In this document: positions 28,578 through 37,377 of the stretch, one piece after another
Position numbering within the stretch: position 1 is the stretch's first letter
Layout: every line of letters begins with the position of its first letter
NCBI RefSeq assembly: GCF_019219025.1
Contig: NZ_JAHUWN010000024.1
Location: forward strand, 1 to 64,000
Reading direction: 5' to 3'
From: Bacillus sp. sid0103
GTDB lineage: Bacteria > Bacillota > Bacilli > Bacillales_B > DSM-18226
DNA length: 64,000 bases
Notes under the pieces: model-generated
The model's input: the letters and a program-made list of their open reading frames with translations, nothing else
The model's database searches: none
What the model was told of the DNA's origin: nothing
Translations under genes and position numbers: made by a program

Positions 28578-29759
28578 ATGTCGATCAAATTTAAACTTCT
28601 AGCAGCTATGGCAGCCCTTTCATTAGTTCTTGGAGCTTGTGGGAAAGCTGAAGAAACAGCTAGCAAACCAAAAGTAGAAAGTAAAGAAAAATCAGCAGAG
28701 AAGAAAGAAACAGAAGTAGAAGAAAAAGAAAAAGTAGCGTATGCTGATGTATTTACTGAAGCTACTACGGAACTTGAAAAAGCAAAAGAAGGAAAAGATG
28801 TTGATTTTGATAAAGTAATAGATTTATATAATAAGAATTTTAAAGAGCTAGTTCAACAACGTGACGCAGAATTTGAAGACACAATCGACGAAAAAATCAC
28901 TGCAGCTCTATCGGCAGGTAAAGACGGATCAATGGACAAAGTAGTCGTCAAACAAATCTTTGATAAATTAATGCAAAAGGTATTTTATACATCTATTAAA
29001 CACGATTTTACAGAAGTAACTGAAAAATGGGGTAACACAGAAGAAGTGAATGCAGAGCTAGAAGAAGCAAAAAATTATTATGCCATTCTTAAAACAACTG
29101 TAGAAAAACGTGATGCTGCATATGGTACTACCCTTGTTAGTGTAATTGATGGTGGATTCAGCGAAATCGAGACAGCGGTTAAAAATAATGATCAACTTAG
29201 CTTTAACTTAGGTAAGCAAGTGGTTGACAAAACATTAATGAAGACATTCTATCTTGCAACTGGTGCACTTCCAAACGGATATGCAACAAAGGCAGCAGCT
29301 GAAGCGGGTAAAGACGCTGCACTTGCTAAGGTCGAGCAAGCAGAAGGCTGGGCATTTTACCAATCTCTAAGCAGTTACTTGAGCAAGCATGCAGCTGATG
29401 AAACTGCCTTCATTGAAAAACAATTCAATCTTGAATCTGATGTAAAGACATTAGATCCTGCTGCTGTTAACAAAGCGTTCGTCCGTGGTTTTGCGAAAAT
29501 TGCTATTGATGAATACGGTGAGAGTAAGGAATTATTTGGTGAAGATAAAGCGGTTATCACTGGTTTAGAGGGTGCGTTATTTATCGATATCATCGGTGAA
29601 GATATCAAAACCCTTCTTGGTGAAGATGCTTATAAGACATTAACTGAAAAGGCACAGAAATATGTTGAAACAGCCAAAGCTAAAGATAAAACTGCTGGTG
29701 AAGAACAATTGAACGAGTTAATTTCCACTCTGAATACAATCGTAGAAAAAGCGAAATAA
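28578..29759 (+). CDS. Fur-regulated lipoprotein of unknown function
   Basis: A 393-residue exported protein with a signal peptide and lipobox LVLGAC (Cys22), then a Lys/Glu-rich linker (~25-55) and an all-helical domain. Recurrent ELEKAKEG..., RDAEFED and KRDAAYG segments suggest internal duplication like the helical extracytoplasmic domains of FTR1 systems. GGGGGA precedes the ATG. The double Fur box makes an iron-uptake role very likely; it may present iron to the FTR1 permease encoded 6 kb away. I do not recognise a named family. Confidence 0.75.
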   Translation: MSIKFKLLAAMAALSLVLGACGKAEETASKPKVESKEKSAEKKETEVEEKEKVAYADVFTEATTELEKAKEGKDVDFDKVIDLYNKNFKELVQQRDAEFEDTIDEKITAALSAGKDGSMDKVVVKQIFDKLMQKVFYTSIKHDFTEVTEKWGNTEEVNAELEEAKNYYAILKTTVEKRDAAYGTTLVSVIDGGFSEIETAVKNNDQLSFNLGKQVVDKTLMKTFYLATGALPNGYATKAAAEAGKDAALAKVEQAEGWAFYQSLSSYLSKHAADETAFIEKQFNLESDVKTLDPAAVNKAFVRGFAKIAIDEYGESKELFGEDKAVITGLEGALFIDIIGEDIKTLLGEDAYKTLTEKAQKYVETAKAKDKTAGEEQLNELISTLNTIVEKAK

Positions 29760-29765
29760 TGCAGA

Positions 29766-29806
29766 GGAAAAACCTTGGTTAATAAACTCAAGGTTTTTCC
29801 TTTTTT
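29766..29806 (+). terminator. Terminator after the Fur-regulated lipoprotein gene
   Basis: A perfect 12-bp stem GGAAAAACCTTG/CAAGGTTTTTCC followed by TTTTTT. Confidence 0.93.
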
Positions 29807-29874
29807 CTCGGATATGAGAGAATAATGTACATAATTAATGGTGATGAACAAAATAGGTATAGAGGTGTTATAAA

Positions 29875-30831
29875 TTGAAAGTACTAGTAACTGGGGGAGC
29901 GGGGTTTATTGGCTCCCATCTTACAAGGAGATTGTTGAAGGATGGTCATGAGGTTTTAATCATCGATGAACTGCATCCTTACTATTCTGTCGATAGGAAA
30001 AAGCGCCAGCTAGAATTTGCAAGTCAAGCAGGTGAGTTCGCTTTCTTTCAAAAAAGTCTTCTACATGACGAAGTGGAAGTGAAAGAAATCTTTCTCTCCT
30101 ACAAGCCAGAAATAGTTATCCATCTAGCTGCAATTCCTGGTGTACCCCATTCTATCGCGGCACCGAATGAGTATGTTGACTACGATATTAAAGCCACCAT
30201 TAATGCACTACGATTTGCGGGTCAATCAAACGTAAAACATTTTATTTTTGCTTCTTCCTCATCGGTTTACGGAGATCAAAAGAACGTCCCACTTCGAGAA
30301 GAAATGGCTATGGGAAAGGTTGTTTCTCCTTATGCGGCCGCTAAGTTTGGGGCTGAATCTTTTTGCCATGCTTATTCTTCATTATTTGACTTTAAAATTT
30401 CGATTCTTCGCTTTTTTACGGTTTATGGACCATGGGGGAGGCCGGATATGGCCATCACAGGATTTATTAAAAAGCTTCTTCATAAAAAGGAAATTACGTT
30501 GTTTGGAAATAGTACTGCTAGAGATTATACATATATAGATGATTGCATAGCAGGGATCATTAGTGCATTTAATCAACCTGAAAGAGTCGGTACTTATAAT
30601 ATTGGGTCGGGTAAACCGATATTTATTGAAGAATTAGTAGAGTATTTAAAACTCCATTTTTCTGATGTATCTGTAAAACAAGGAGCCTTTCGCCAAGGTG
30701 ATGTCAATTCCACATGGGCGGATATTTCGAAAGCACAACAACAACTTGGATTTTCCCCTTCAGTACCTTTTTCAGAGGGACTTGCTAAAACCATTGAATG
30801 GGCAAAAAAACATGTTTCAGAAATTAGTTAA
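29875..30831 (+). CDS. NAD-dependent sugar epimerase/dehydratase
   Basis: A 318-residue extended SDR of the UDP-glucose/UDP-glucuronate 4-epimerase type: VTGGAGFIGSHL at the N terminus, HLAAIPGV, a catalytic Ser cluster FASSSSVYG and YAAAK (YxxxK), then RFFTVYGPWGRPDMA. It interconverts nucleotide sugars for surface glycans. TTG start with AGAGGTG seven bases upstream. First of four tightly packed genes (epimerase, flippase-like, phosphatase-like, GT2). UDP-glucose dehydrogenase at 37.4 kb could supply UDP-glucuronate as substrate. Confidence 0.88.
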   Translation: MKVLVTGGAGFIGSHLTRRLLKDGHEVLIIDELHPYYSVDRKKRQLEFASQAGEFAFFQKSLLHDEVEVKEIFLSYKPEIVIHLAAIPGVPHSIAAPNEYVDYDIKATINALRFAGQSNVKHFIFASSSSVYGDQKNVPLREEMAMGKVVSPYAAAKFGAESFCHAYSSLFDFKISILRFFTVYGPWGRPDMAITGFIKKLLHKKEITLFGNSTARDYTYIDDCIAGIISAFNQPERVGTYNIGSGKPIFIEELVEYLKLHFSDVSVKQGAFRQGDVNSTWADISKAQQQLGFSPSVPFSEGLAKTIEWAKKHVSEIS

Positions 30832-31762
30832 ACGTTTTATTAAAGTGACAGGATTCATTTTAGCAGGGATTTTTATCCTGTTGTCCTTGCGATATTTTCA
30901 TGCTGGGAATTTTCTTGAGTCGTCCAGAATATTTTTTTTAGACAATCCTTTGATTATCATAATGGTAACCGTTGGTTACCTGTTTTCATTTATCCTCAGG
31001 GCCGAAGCATGGAGACAATATTTGGGAAAGAACGTCAGGTTTTTTAACTGCCTTCAAGGAGTGCTGTTAAGTCTTTTTGTAAATCATATTACCCCAATTA
31101 AGGTTGGGGATGCAGTTAGGATTGGTGTTTTGTCCTGGAAAGAAAAAAACATAAAGCCTGATATTTCAGCACACTCGGTAGTTGTACTCAGATCACTTGA
31201 TATGTTGTTCCTATTGATATTTTCCATAATAGGACTTGTGGCATTTTCAAAAGCGTTTATCTTTCGCTTGTCTCTTGGAGTATTAATAATTTTAGTTCTA
31301 AGTATTTTTATCGGGATATTTATAGTCTATAAATACTGTCCACTCTATGTGGAGAGGCATATCTTATTATTAAGAACAAGCTTAAAAGGTTGGAATGGAG
31401 TTTATATTTTTATCCTAATTTTATTAAGCTGGTGCTTGGAAGGAGCAGTTTTGTGGGGAGTCACAGCTTCGTTAGGAAATGGTCTTCCTATTTATAAGGC
31501 CATCTGGGTAAATTCTATAACTGTGGGTGGCCAGGTATTTCAAATTACACCAGGGGGAATATCTACATACGAATCAGTCATGACTGCAGCTTTAACTAGT
31601 TTTGGTTATCCTGCAAAGGATGGATATATGGTGGCGCTTATTAGCCATAGTTATAAATTTATTTTTTCCTATTTCGTTGGTTTCCTTCTATTGATATATT
31701 CACCTGGAATAAATATTAAACAACTTAAAGCGTTTCTAAGAATGAGAGGAAGACAAAAATGA
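30812..31762 (+). CDS. LPG-synthase-TM-like (UPF0104) membrane protein
   Basis: A 316-residue protein with about eight TM helices and the family motifs RAEAWRQYL, NHITPIKVGDAVRIGVL and TPGGISTYESV. It resembles the flippase-like domain of MprF; relatives in glycan loci are suspected to move lipid-linked sugars. It starts inside the epimerase gene (20-base overlap) and its stop overlaps the next start (ATGA). The upstream in-frame stretch to 30698 lies within the epimerase gene and is not expected to be translated. Confidence 0.82.
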   Translation: MFQKLVKRFIKVTGFILAGIFILLSLRYFHAGNFLESSRIFFLDNPLIIIMVTVGYLFSFILRAEAWRQYLGKNVRFFNCLQGVLLSLFVNHITPIKVGDAVRIGVLSWKEKNIKPDISAHSVVVLRSLDMLFLLIFSIIGLVAFSKAFIFRLSLGVLIILVLSIFIGIFIVYKYCPLYVERHILLLRTSLKGWNGVYIFILILLSWCLEGAVLWGVTASLGNGLPIYKAIWVNSITVGGQVFQITPGGISTYESVMTAALTSFGYPAKDGYMVALISHSYKFIFSYFVGFLLLIYSPGINIKQLKAFLRMRGRQK

Positions 31763-33216
31763 AAAAAGCATCTCGTTTTGAAAAAGTAGCGGCTAGGTGT
31801 TGGAACCTGTTGAATGAGGGAAAGCCGTTTACTCCAATATTCACCATCGGCATCATGCTGATTTATTCCCTGCCAAAGTTGGGATCTCTTTCTTACTGTT
31901 TAGATCTTTTCATAGGGTTATTAGCAATCTTACCTCTATTAATTATTTACTACTTGTACGATTATCCATTATTTTTAAGAAATTATTTATGGATCCCATT
32001 TACTGCCTATCTTATCATTTGGGATCATGTAAATCTTAGTTTGCTATTTACAGGGATCGGTTTATATTTCTTCTTTACAGTCTTTTTTTGGGGTACATTC
32101 TATTACCATTTACGAATCGGTACCTCTTGGCTTAACTTTACCCGTTTCTGGAAGCTCGTTTTAAAAAATAGTGATTCAACTAGTGGGAATGCCCAAGAAC
32201 AATTGCCGAAGTTTCTTTTGTTATTATCACTGTGGAATTTGACTATTGAAAACCAAACTTGGTCGGGAAGTGAAATTGGAGTAATCGTCCTCTTTTATAT
32301 AGGAATTCTATTGTTTTCTTGGATTCTCCATAAAAATCTATTTGATTGGAAACCGAAGATTATTCCTACCTTTACTGCAAATGTTGAGGAGCGGACAGAT
32401 GCAATAAATAAAAAAGTTATTGTTATGGTCATTGACGGAATGAGGAAAGAACGCTTTGAGGAAGCGAACACCCCGTTTCTAGACTATTTGAGAAAAAATG
32501 GAACAGACTATACTAGAATGGAAACCGTATATCCAGCAAGAACTGTAGTTTGTTTTTCGTCGATGTTTACAGGGACTTATCCATTTGAACACGGAATAAA
32601 GTCGAATATGGTGTGGAAGCTGGGTATTAAAGTAGAGAGCGTTTTTGATACATTACGAAAAGTAGGGAAAAAGGGCTCATTATTAGCCGTAGCCCATCTC
32701 GTTGATTCCTTTGGAAAGGATGTAGAGACATTTACGGCTGTGATGCACAATAATGTTGTCGATCGTAAAATTATTGAACGAGCGAAGAATATCATGGAAG
32801 AACAGGATCCCGATTTGCAAATTGTACAATTAATAAGTACAGACCAAACCGGACATAGCCGCGGAGTATTATATGACGAATATATTCAGAAAATCGAAGA
32901 GGCTGACGCTTTGGTTAAAGAATATTTTGAATGGTTAAAAGAGAGAGGTAAACTGGAAAATTATACGTTTATTGTATGTGCTGACCATGGCCAAGCTGAT
33001 GGGATTGGTGGACATGGCCATCTCGATGAAGGTGAAAGATTTGTTCCGTTTTTTATGTACGGTTCGGCGATTGAAAAAGGAAAAAGTGTAGAGGAAAAAC
33101 ATAGTTTGGTTTCCCTCGCTTCAACGATTTCCTATTTAATGGGAGCACCATTTCCTAGTCACAGCCGTGGACCAGTATTAATAGAGGCAGTAAGGAAGGA
33201 TGTTATTAATCAATGA
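31759..33216 (+). CDS. Membrane alkaline-phosphatase-superfamily protein
   Basis: A 485-residue protein. Residues ~1-200 hold five or six TM helices; the rest is a phosphodiesterase/phosphatase domain with metal and catalytic residues: MVIDGMR (Asp), PARTVVCFSSMFTGTYP (catalytic Thr/Ser), STDQTGHSRG (Asp and His), CADHGQ and GGHGHL. It probably cleaves or transfers a phosphoryl group on a lipid- or polymer-linked glycan. It overlaps both neighbours by four bases (ATGA), so it is coupled to the flippase-like and GT2 genes. Confidence 0.82.
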   Translation: MKKASRFEKVAARCWNLLNEGKPFTPIFTIGIMLIYSLPKLGSLSYCLDLFIGLLAILPLLIIYYLYDYPLFLRNYLWIPFTAYLIIWDHVNLSLLFTGIGLYFFFTVFFWGTFYYHLRIGTSWLNFTRFWKLVLKNSDSTSGNAQEQLPKFLLLLSLWNLTIENQTWSGSEIGVIVLFYIGILLFSWILHKNLFDWKPKIIPTFTANVEERTDAINKKVIVMVIDGMRKERFEEANTPFLDYLRKNGTDYTRMETVYPARTVVCFSSMFTGTYPFEHGIKSNMVWKLGIKVESVFDTLRKVGKKGSLLAVAHLVDSFGKDVETFTAVMHNNVVDRKIIERAKNIMEEQDPDLQIVQLISTDQTGHSRGVLYDEYIQKIEEADALVKEYFEWLKERGKLENYTFIVCADHGQADGIGGHGHLDEGERFVPFFMYGSAIEKGKSVEEKHSLVSLASTISYLMGAPFPSHSRGPVLIEAVRKDVINQ

Positions 33217-33986
33217 AGCAGCAAAAAGTAATTGTCTTTCTTCCAGCTTTTAATGAGGAAGAGTCGATTGCCCAAGTCATTCATAAAATACCTCGAAATT
33301 TCGACCCGAGGGTAAAGGTTGAGGTTCTAGTTATAAATGACGGGTCAAATGATCGAACGGTTGACCAAGCTTGGATGGCAGGGGCAGATTATGTCCATAC
33401 CTTTGATAAAAACCATGGTTTAGGTGCTGCTGTTCGTAAAGGGTTGGAGCTTTGTGTTTTAAATGGAGCCGATATTGGTGTAATGATAGATGCCGATAAC
33501 GAATACCCAGCTGAGCAGATACCGGATTTAGTCAAACCAATCTTAATGGGGACAGCCGATTATGTAATGGGGTCTCGTTTTAAGGGCACCATTAAGGGGA
33601 TGAAGTGGAACAGGAGAATCGGGAATTATTGCTTCACGTTGCTACAAGCCCTATTGCTAAGAAAATGGATTTATGATGGTCAGTCCGGGATGAGAGCTTT
33701 TTCAAGATTAGCGATGGAAGAAGCTGAAATCGTCCACGATTATAACTATGCACAAGTAGTCACGCTAAATCTAATAAGAAAAGGATTTCGGATGAAAGAG
33801 ATCCCGATTCGTTATCAGGTCCGCAAAACAGGTGAATCATTTATCAAGTTTCGAAGTTATATGACAGCGGTCTTACCGGCGATTTTAAAAGAAATGAGAA
33901 GGCCAGTAAAAAAGGTTATCCATAATAAGACAACATCTAGTCTAAGCATTAGGGGGATACAAACCTTGGATAACAAGGGAGATTAG
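33213..33986 (+). CDS. Family 2 glycosyltransferase, DPM1/undecaprenyl type
   Basis: A 257-residue soluble GT2 with VFLPAFNEEESI, VINDGSNDRT, MIDADNEYP (DxD position) and KGMKWNRRIGNY...DGQSGMRAF. This layout matches dolichyl- or undecaprenyl-phosphate sugar transferases, which charge a lipid carrier for later use by a GT39/GT-C enzyme such as the one encoded at 35864. Start overlaps the previous stop (ATGA). Last gene of the four-gene block; the Fur promoter follows 50 bases later. Confidence 0.88.
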   Translation: MKQQKVIVFLPAFNEEESIAQVIHKIPRNFDPRVKVEVLVINDGSNDRTVDQAWMAGADYVHTFDKNHGLGAAVRKGLELCVLNGADIGVMIDADNEYPAEQIPDLVKPILMGTADYVMGSRFKGTIKGMKWNRRIGNYCFTLLQALLLRKWIYDGQSGMRAFSRLAMEEAEIVHDYNYAQVVTLNLIRKGFRMKEIPIRYQVRKTGESFIKFRSYMTAVLPAILKEMRRPVKKVIHNKTTSSLSIRGIQTLDNKGD

Positions 33987-34032
33987 TTAGGAAGTTAAAT
34001 ATGATAAATATATGACATTCTAAATCCTTGCA

Positions 34033-34061
34033 TTGACAGCGAGGATGATAATCATTATCAT
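34033..34061 (+). promoter_or_regulatory. Fur-controlled promoter of the FTR1 iron uptake operon
   Basis: TTGACA (34033-34038), a 17-base spacer and TATCAT (34056-34061). An exact Fur box TGATAATcATTATCA (34046-34060) covers the spacer and -10, and ATTATC follows as a further half site. Confidence 0.88.
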
Positions 34062-34084
34062 TATCGATATAGGAGGAAATTCTT

Positions 34085-34837
34085 ATGAAAAAATTTTTTG
34101 TATTATTTTTTACTATCGCATTAATTTTTAACAGTATTCCTTTAAGTAGCGCATTTGCCTACTCCTATGGGGATCCGAATGAGGAGAAGGTAGCTGAAGT
34201 TTATAAAGAAATGATAGTGAAGCTTGATGAGAATCCTCCCAATTTCAATTCCGCCCAAAAAAATTTTGAAACCGTTAAAGAAGAAATTGATATGCATATG
34301 GGCCCAGAGCCTGCTAAGTTAATTCTCAATAACCTTAAAGATAAAGACAAGGAAGCTACCATTAACAATATGGAAAAACTTCTGGTATTAAATATTGCAA
34401 GGCGTTTAGAGAGTATTGAAAAAAACTTTGCTGAATATGACACAACGAAAAGGCTCCTTGCTAAAGCATTTGCTACATATGATGCGTTGTCGCCTATAGT
34501 GGAAGCTGAAAAACCCGAGAATGATAAGAAAATCAGAACTGATTTTGACCAGGCACTTGAAGCATTAGGAAATCCCGGATTGTTTGGTGTCGGGAAAAAA
34601 GAGGCAAATTTAGACGCATTTAAGGAAAATAAAGAAGATATTCTAAACTCATTAAAAACTGAATTCAAGTTAAAGAGCCTTGATGTCGGGCATTTTTCTG
34701 AAAGTGCAACAGAATCAGGAACTGCTAAAAAAGACTGGACGGATATTTCGAATATCAAAAACTGGATACCACTCGTAATAATCGCAGGTATAATCATAGC
34801 TGTACTGATAGTTGTTATCCGAAGAAGAAGAAAATAG
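34085..34837 (+). CDS. Iron-regulated extracytoplasmic protein anchored by a C-terminal helix
   Basis: A 250-residue protein with a signal peptide (~1-25), a helical acidic domain and a C-terminal TM segment (~225-244) ending RRRRK. It is probably the separated counterpart of the extracellular N-terminal domain that B. subtilis EfeU (YwbL) carries fused to its FTR1 permease; here the permease follows 35 bases downstream. AGGAGG is well placed, and a Fur-box promoter lies directly upstream. No named family recognised with certainty. Confidence 0.75.
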   Translation: MKKFFVLFFTIALIFNSIPLSSAFAYSYGDPNEEKVAEVYKEMIVKLDENPPNFNSAQKNFETVKEEIDMHMGPEPAKLILNNLKDKDKEATINNMEKLLVLNIARRLESIEKNFAEYDTTKRLLAKAFATYDALSPIVEAEKPENDKKIRTDFDQALEALGNPGLFGVGKKEANLDAFKENKEDILNSLKTEFKLKSLDVGHFSESATESGTAKKDWTDISNIKNWIPLVIIAGIIIAVLIVVIRRRRK

Positions 34838-34872
34838 AAACTGATACAACACCATTGGGAGGGGACACGGCT

Positions 34873-35796
34873 GTGGAGATTCAAGCACTATTAATTACAT
34901 TCCGCGAAGTTTTAGAAGCTTTGTTGATAGTTGGCATCATAACTACCTATCTTAAAAGAGTAGACCATAAGCAGTACACGAAATATGTTTGGTTAGGAGC
35001 AGGTCTTGCAGTTTTGGCAAGTGTTGGGGTAGCCCTCCTATTTCAAATTGTTTTTACTGGTTTCGCTGCAATGGGAAGCGAAATGTACCTGAAAATAGGC
35101 ATTATGCTCGTTTCGACCGTATTATTAACCCAAATGGTATTCTGGATGGCCAGTCACAGCCGTGATCTAAAAGGAAACATGGAAGGGAAAATGAATAAGT
35201 TTATTTCTACTGGTAATGTAGTAGGGATGGTTATCCACTCCTTTCTTGTGGTCCTTCGTGAAGGTGTGGAAACCGTGTTCTTCTTTGCTGCAATTACAGG
35301 GGGAAACATCGGTGCTGCAATGCAAGGATGGGGCGCGATTACTGGTGTGGCCATAGCCGCCATTGTCTCTTATTTGTTCTTTAAAGGAACGATGAGGATT
35401 CCGTTAAGCAGCTTCTTCAAGTTAACCGGTGCTTTTATTATTCTTATATCTGCTGGATTACTAGTACAAGCGATTTCCATGATGCAGGACCTTAACATAA
35501 TTGGCAGTATTATGCCACATGTGTATGATCTTACTTGGTTCCTGCCAGAGCATCCGATTGATTACACACATTATCTTCGTGATACAGGTTCTGCTCCGCT
35601 ATTATCAGGAGATATTGGGATATTTCTCAAAGCTCTGTTTGGCTATTCTTCCATGCCTTCTATTGAAGAAATACTGGCATATATCGGATACTTTGTTGCA
35701 ATTATATTGCTTACTTCTTCCAAACCTGCAGGAAAAAAGCAAACAAAGGAAACGAATTCACAGACAGCCAACATACTTAAAACACAAGCGAAATGA
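34873..35796 (+). CDS. efeU: FTR1 family iron permease
   Basis: A 307-residue membrane permease with seven predicted TM helices and the two REXXE iron-binding motifs, REVLE (11-15) and REGVE (129-133). It imports ferric iron delivered by oxidase- or lipoprotein-linked partners. GTG 34873 has GGGAGGGGA eight bases upstream; in-frame codons before it lack a site. Second gene of the Fur-controlled operon; a 12-bp terminator follows. No EfeO or EfeB gene is visible next to it. Confidence 0.9.
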   Translation: MEIQALLITFREVLEALLIVGIITTYLKRVDHKQYTKYVWLGAGLAVLASVGVALLFQIVFTGFAAMGSEMYLKIGIMLVSTVLLTQMVFWMASHSRDLKGNMEGKMNKFISTGNVVGMVIHSFLVVLREGVETVFFFAAITGGNIGAAMQGWGAITGVAIAAIVSYLFFKGTMRIPLSSFFKLTGAFIILISAGLLVQAISMMQDLNIIGSIMPHVYDLTWFLPEHPIDYTHYLRDTGSAPLLSGDIGIFLKALFGYSSMPSIEEILAYIGYFVAIILLTSSKPAGKKQTKETNSQTANILKTQAK

Positions 35797-35808
35797 ATTT
35801 GAACATGT

Positions 35809-35840
35809 AAAGTACAAGGCCGCTGCCTTGTACTTTTTCT
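35809..35840 (+). terminator. Terminator of the FTR1 operon
   Basis: A perfect 12-bp stem AAAGTACAAGGC/GCCTTGTACTTT with a 4-nt loop, followed by TTCT. Confidence 0.88.
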
Positions 35841-35863
35841 CTACATAAGGAGGTGTTTTTTTA

Positions 35864-37327
35864 TTGTCCAATCTTGACTTGAAAAAAGGTCTATTAATAG
35901 TTTTTAGTATAGTTGCTCTGTTAATAGTTTTTGTATCTCAACTGTATTTTATTAATCCATTTACCTCATCGTGGGATCAGGTCGATTTTGCGCTTGCCGT
36001 TAAGCGTTATGATTTAATGGCCATGCAACCGCACTTCCCTGGGTACCCTTTTTTTATTCTAGGAGGTAAATTCATTCATCTTTTTGTGATGGACCCATCC
36101 AAGGCATTAACTATTTTTAATATCATTTTTTATGCAAGTTCTATTATCCCAATTTATAAATTGTCCAGTCGATTTATGCATAAGTCATTTGCTAGTTTAT
36201 CTACTGCAATTATATATTCAGCTAGCTATAGTGTTATTATGGTTAATCAGCCGATGTCAGAAGGAGCAGCACTGGCAGCATTTTGGTGGTATTTATGGAG
36301 TCTTCTTTTTGCGTTAAACAATAAAAATTCAAGAGCTATCATCATACCCTTGGGGCTTTTGAGTCTTATGTTGGGTATTCGACTTTCCTACTTGCCATTT
36401 GCAACTGGTATTATCTATCTGTTTTTTTGGAAAGTAAAAAATGATGGATTTAAAATGAAAGAGATTGTATATTATTCTGTCTTGGGGGGGATCTTTCAAG
36501 CAATATGGGTAATGGGACTTGTCATTTCAGAAGGAAGTATACTCGGCTTTATTAAGCTTTCTTTAGCGTTTACCAGTGGCCATTTCAATGATTGGGGAGG
36601 TACGGTAGAGGCAGCTGATATTGGTTTATTTGATAGAATTACGATTTTTTTATCGAGAAACATCCTATGGACAGGGATTGCCTCTGAATCAATGCTTAGT
36701 GCATTCATTTATATTTTCTTTCTCATTTATTTATTTTCTAGGGTGTTCAAAAAACAAAAAAAATCATGGCCATTTATGAACCTTCTATATATAATGTTTA
36801 GCAGTTATTTTGGTTGGGCACTTTTTGCACAAAATGTAGAGAAGGCTAGACATGCGCTCCCGCTTGCGGTCTTATTGATATTTTTCCTTTGTATTCGTCT
36901 TTTTTCACAAAGAATCCCTTTCATAATAGTAGGACTCTCCATTTTCCTCCTAGGGCATCAAGTAAATCAAAATGTCACCCTATTAAAGGCGGAAGCAACA
37001 GAACTTCCATCTGTTTATAAAATGAATGCATTTATAGAGAAAATGGATGAACCTGTTATACTCTACACATGGGAAGAAACGAGGGTACTGCAATATTTAG
37101 ATGTTTCATATACACATAAGAGGATAGAAACCTATCAATATTTCCGGTATGATGCGAAATATTTTAAAGGAAGAACAGTGCTACTAACAGATAAAGTGAT
37201 TCAAGGATTTAAGTCACAAGGCGTTTCAATAGATGGAAAAATCAAAAAGATAGCAACGTTCCGTTCTAACGAGCTTTTTGATCCAGTTTATCACGAAATA
37301 ATTCTATATAAATGGCTGGAAAAATGA
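35864..37327 (+). CDS. GT39/ArnT-like membrane glycosyltransferase
   Basis: A 487-residue polytopic protein (about ten TM helices) with an early extracytoplasmic loop SWDQVDFALAVKRYDLMAMQPHFPGYPFF, which has the Asp-containing layout of GT-C enzymes that transfer sugars from polyprenyl-phosphate donors. A C-terminal soluble part (~390-487) follows. TTG start with AAGGAGGTG upstream. It is a natural partner for the DPM-type GT2 at 33.2 kb. The acceptor is unknown. Confidence 0.72.
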   Translation: MSNLDLKKGLLIVFSIVALLIVFVSQLYFINPFTSSWDQVDFALAVKRYDLMAMQPHFPGYPFFILGGKFIHLFVMDPSKALTIFNIIFYASSIIPIYKLSSRFMHKSFASLSTAIIYSASYSVIMVNQPMSEGAALAAFWWYLWSLLFALNNKNSRAIIIPLGLLSLMLGIRLSYLPFATGIIYLFFWKVKNDGFKMKEIVYYSVLGGIFQAIWVMGLVISEGSILGFIKLSLAFTSGHFNDWGGTVEAADIGLFDRITIFLSRNILWTGIASESMLSAFIYIFFLIYLFSRVFKKQKKSWPFMNLLYIMFSSYFGWALFAQNVEKARHALPLAVLLIFFLCIRLFSQRIPFIIVGLSIFLLGHQVNQNVTLLKAEATELPSVYKMNAFIEKMDEPVILYTWEETRVLQYLDVSYTHKRIETYQYFRYDAKYFKGRTVLLTDKVIQGFKSQGVSIDGKIKKIATFRSNELFDPVYHEIILYKWLEK

Positions 37328-37377
37328 ACTGAGGATTAATTATTAAGTAACACTCAATATGGAAAGGAAAATATTCA

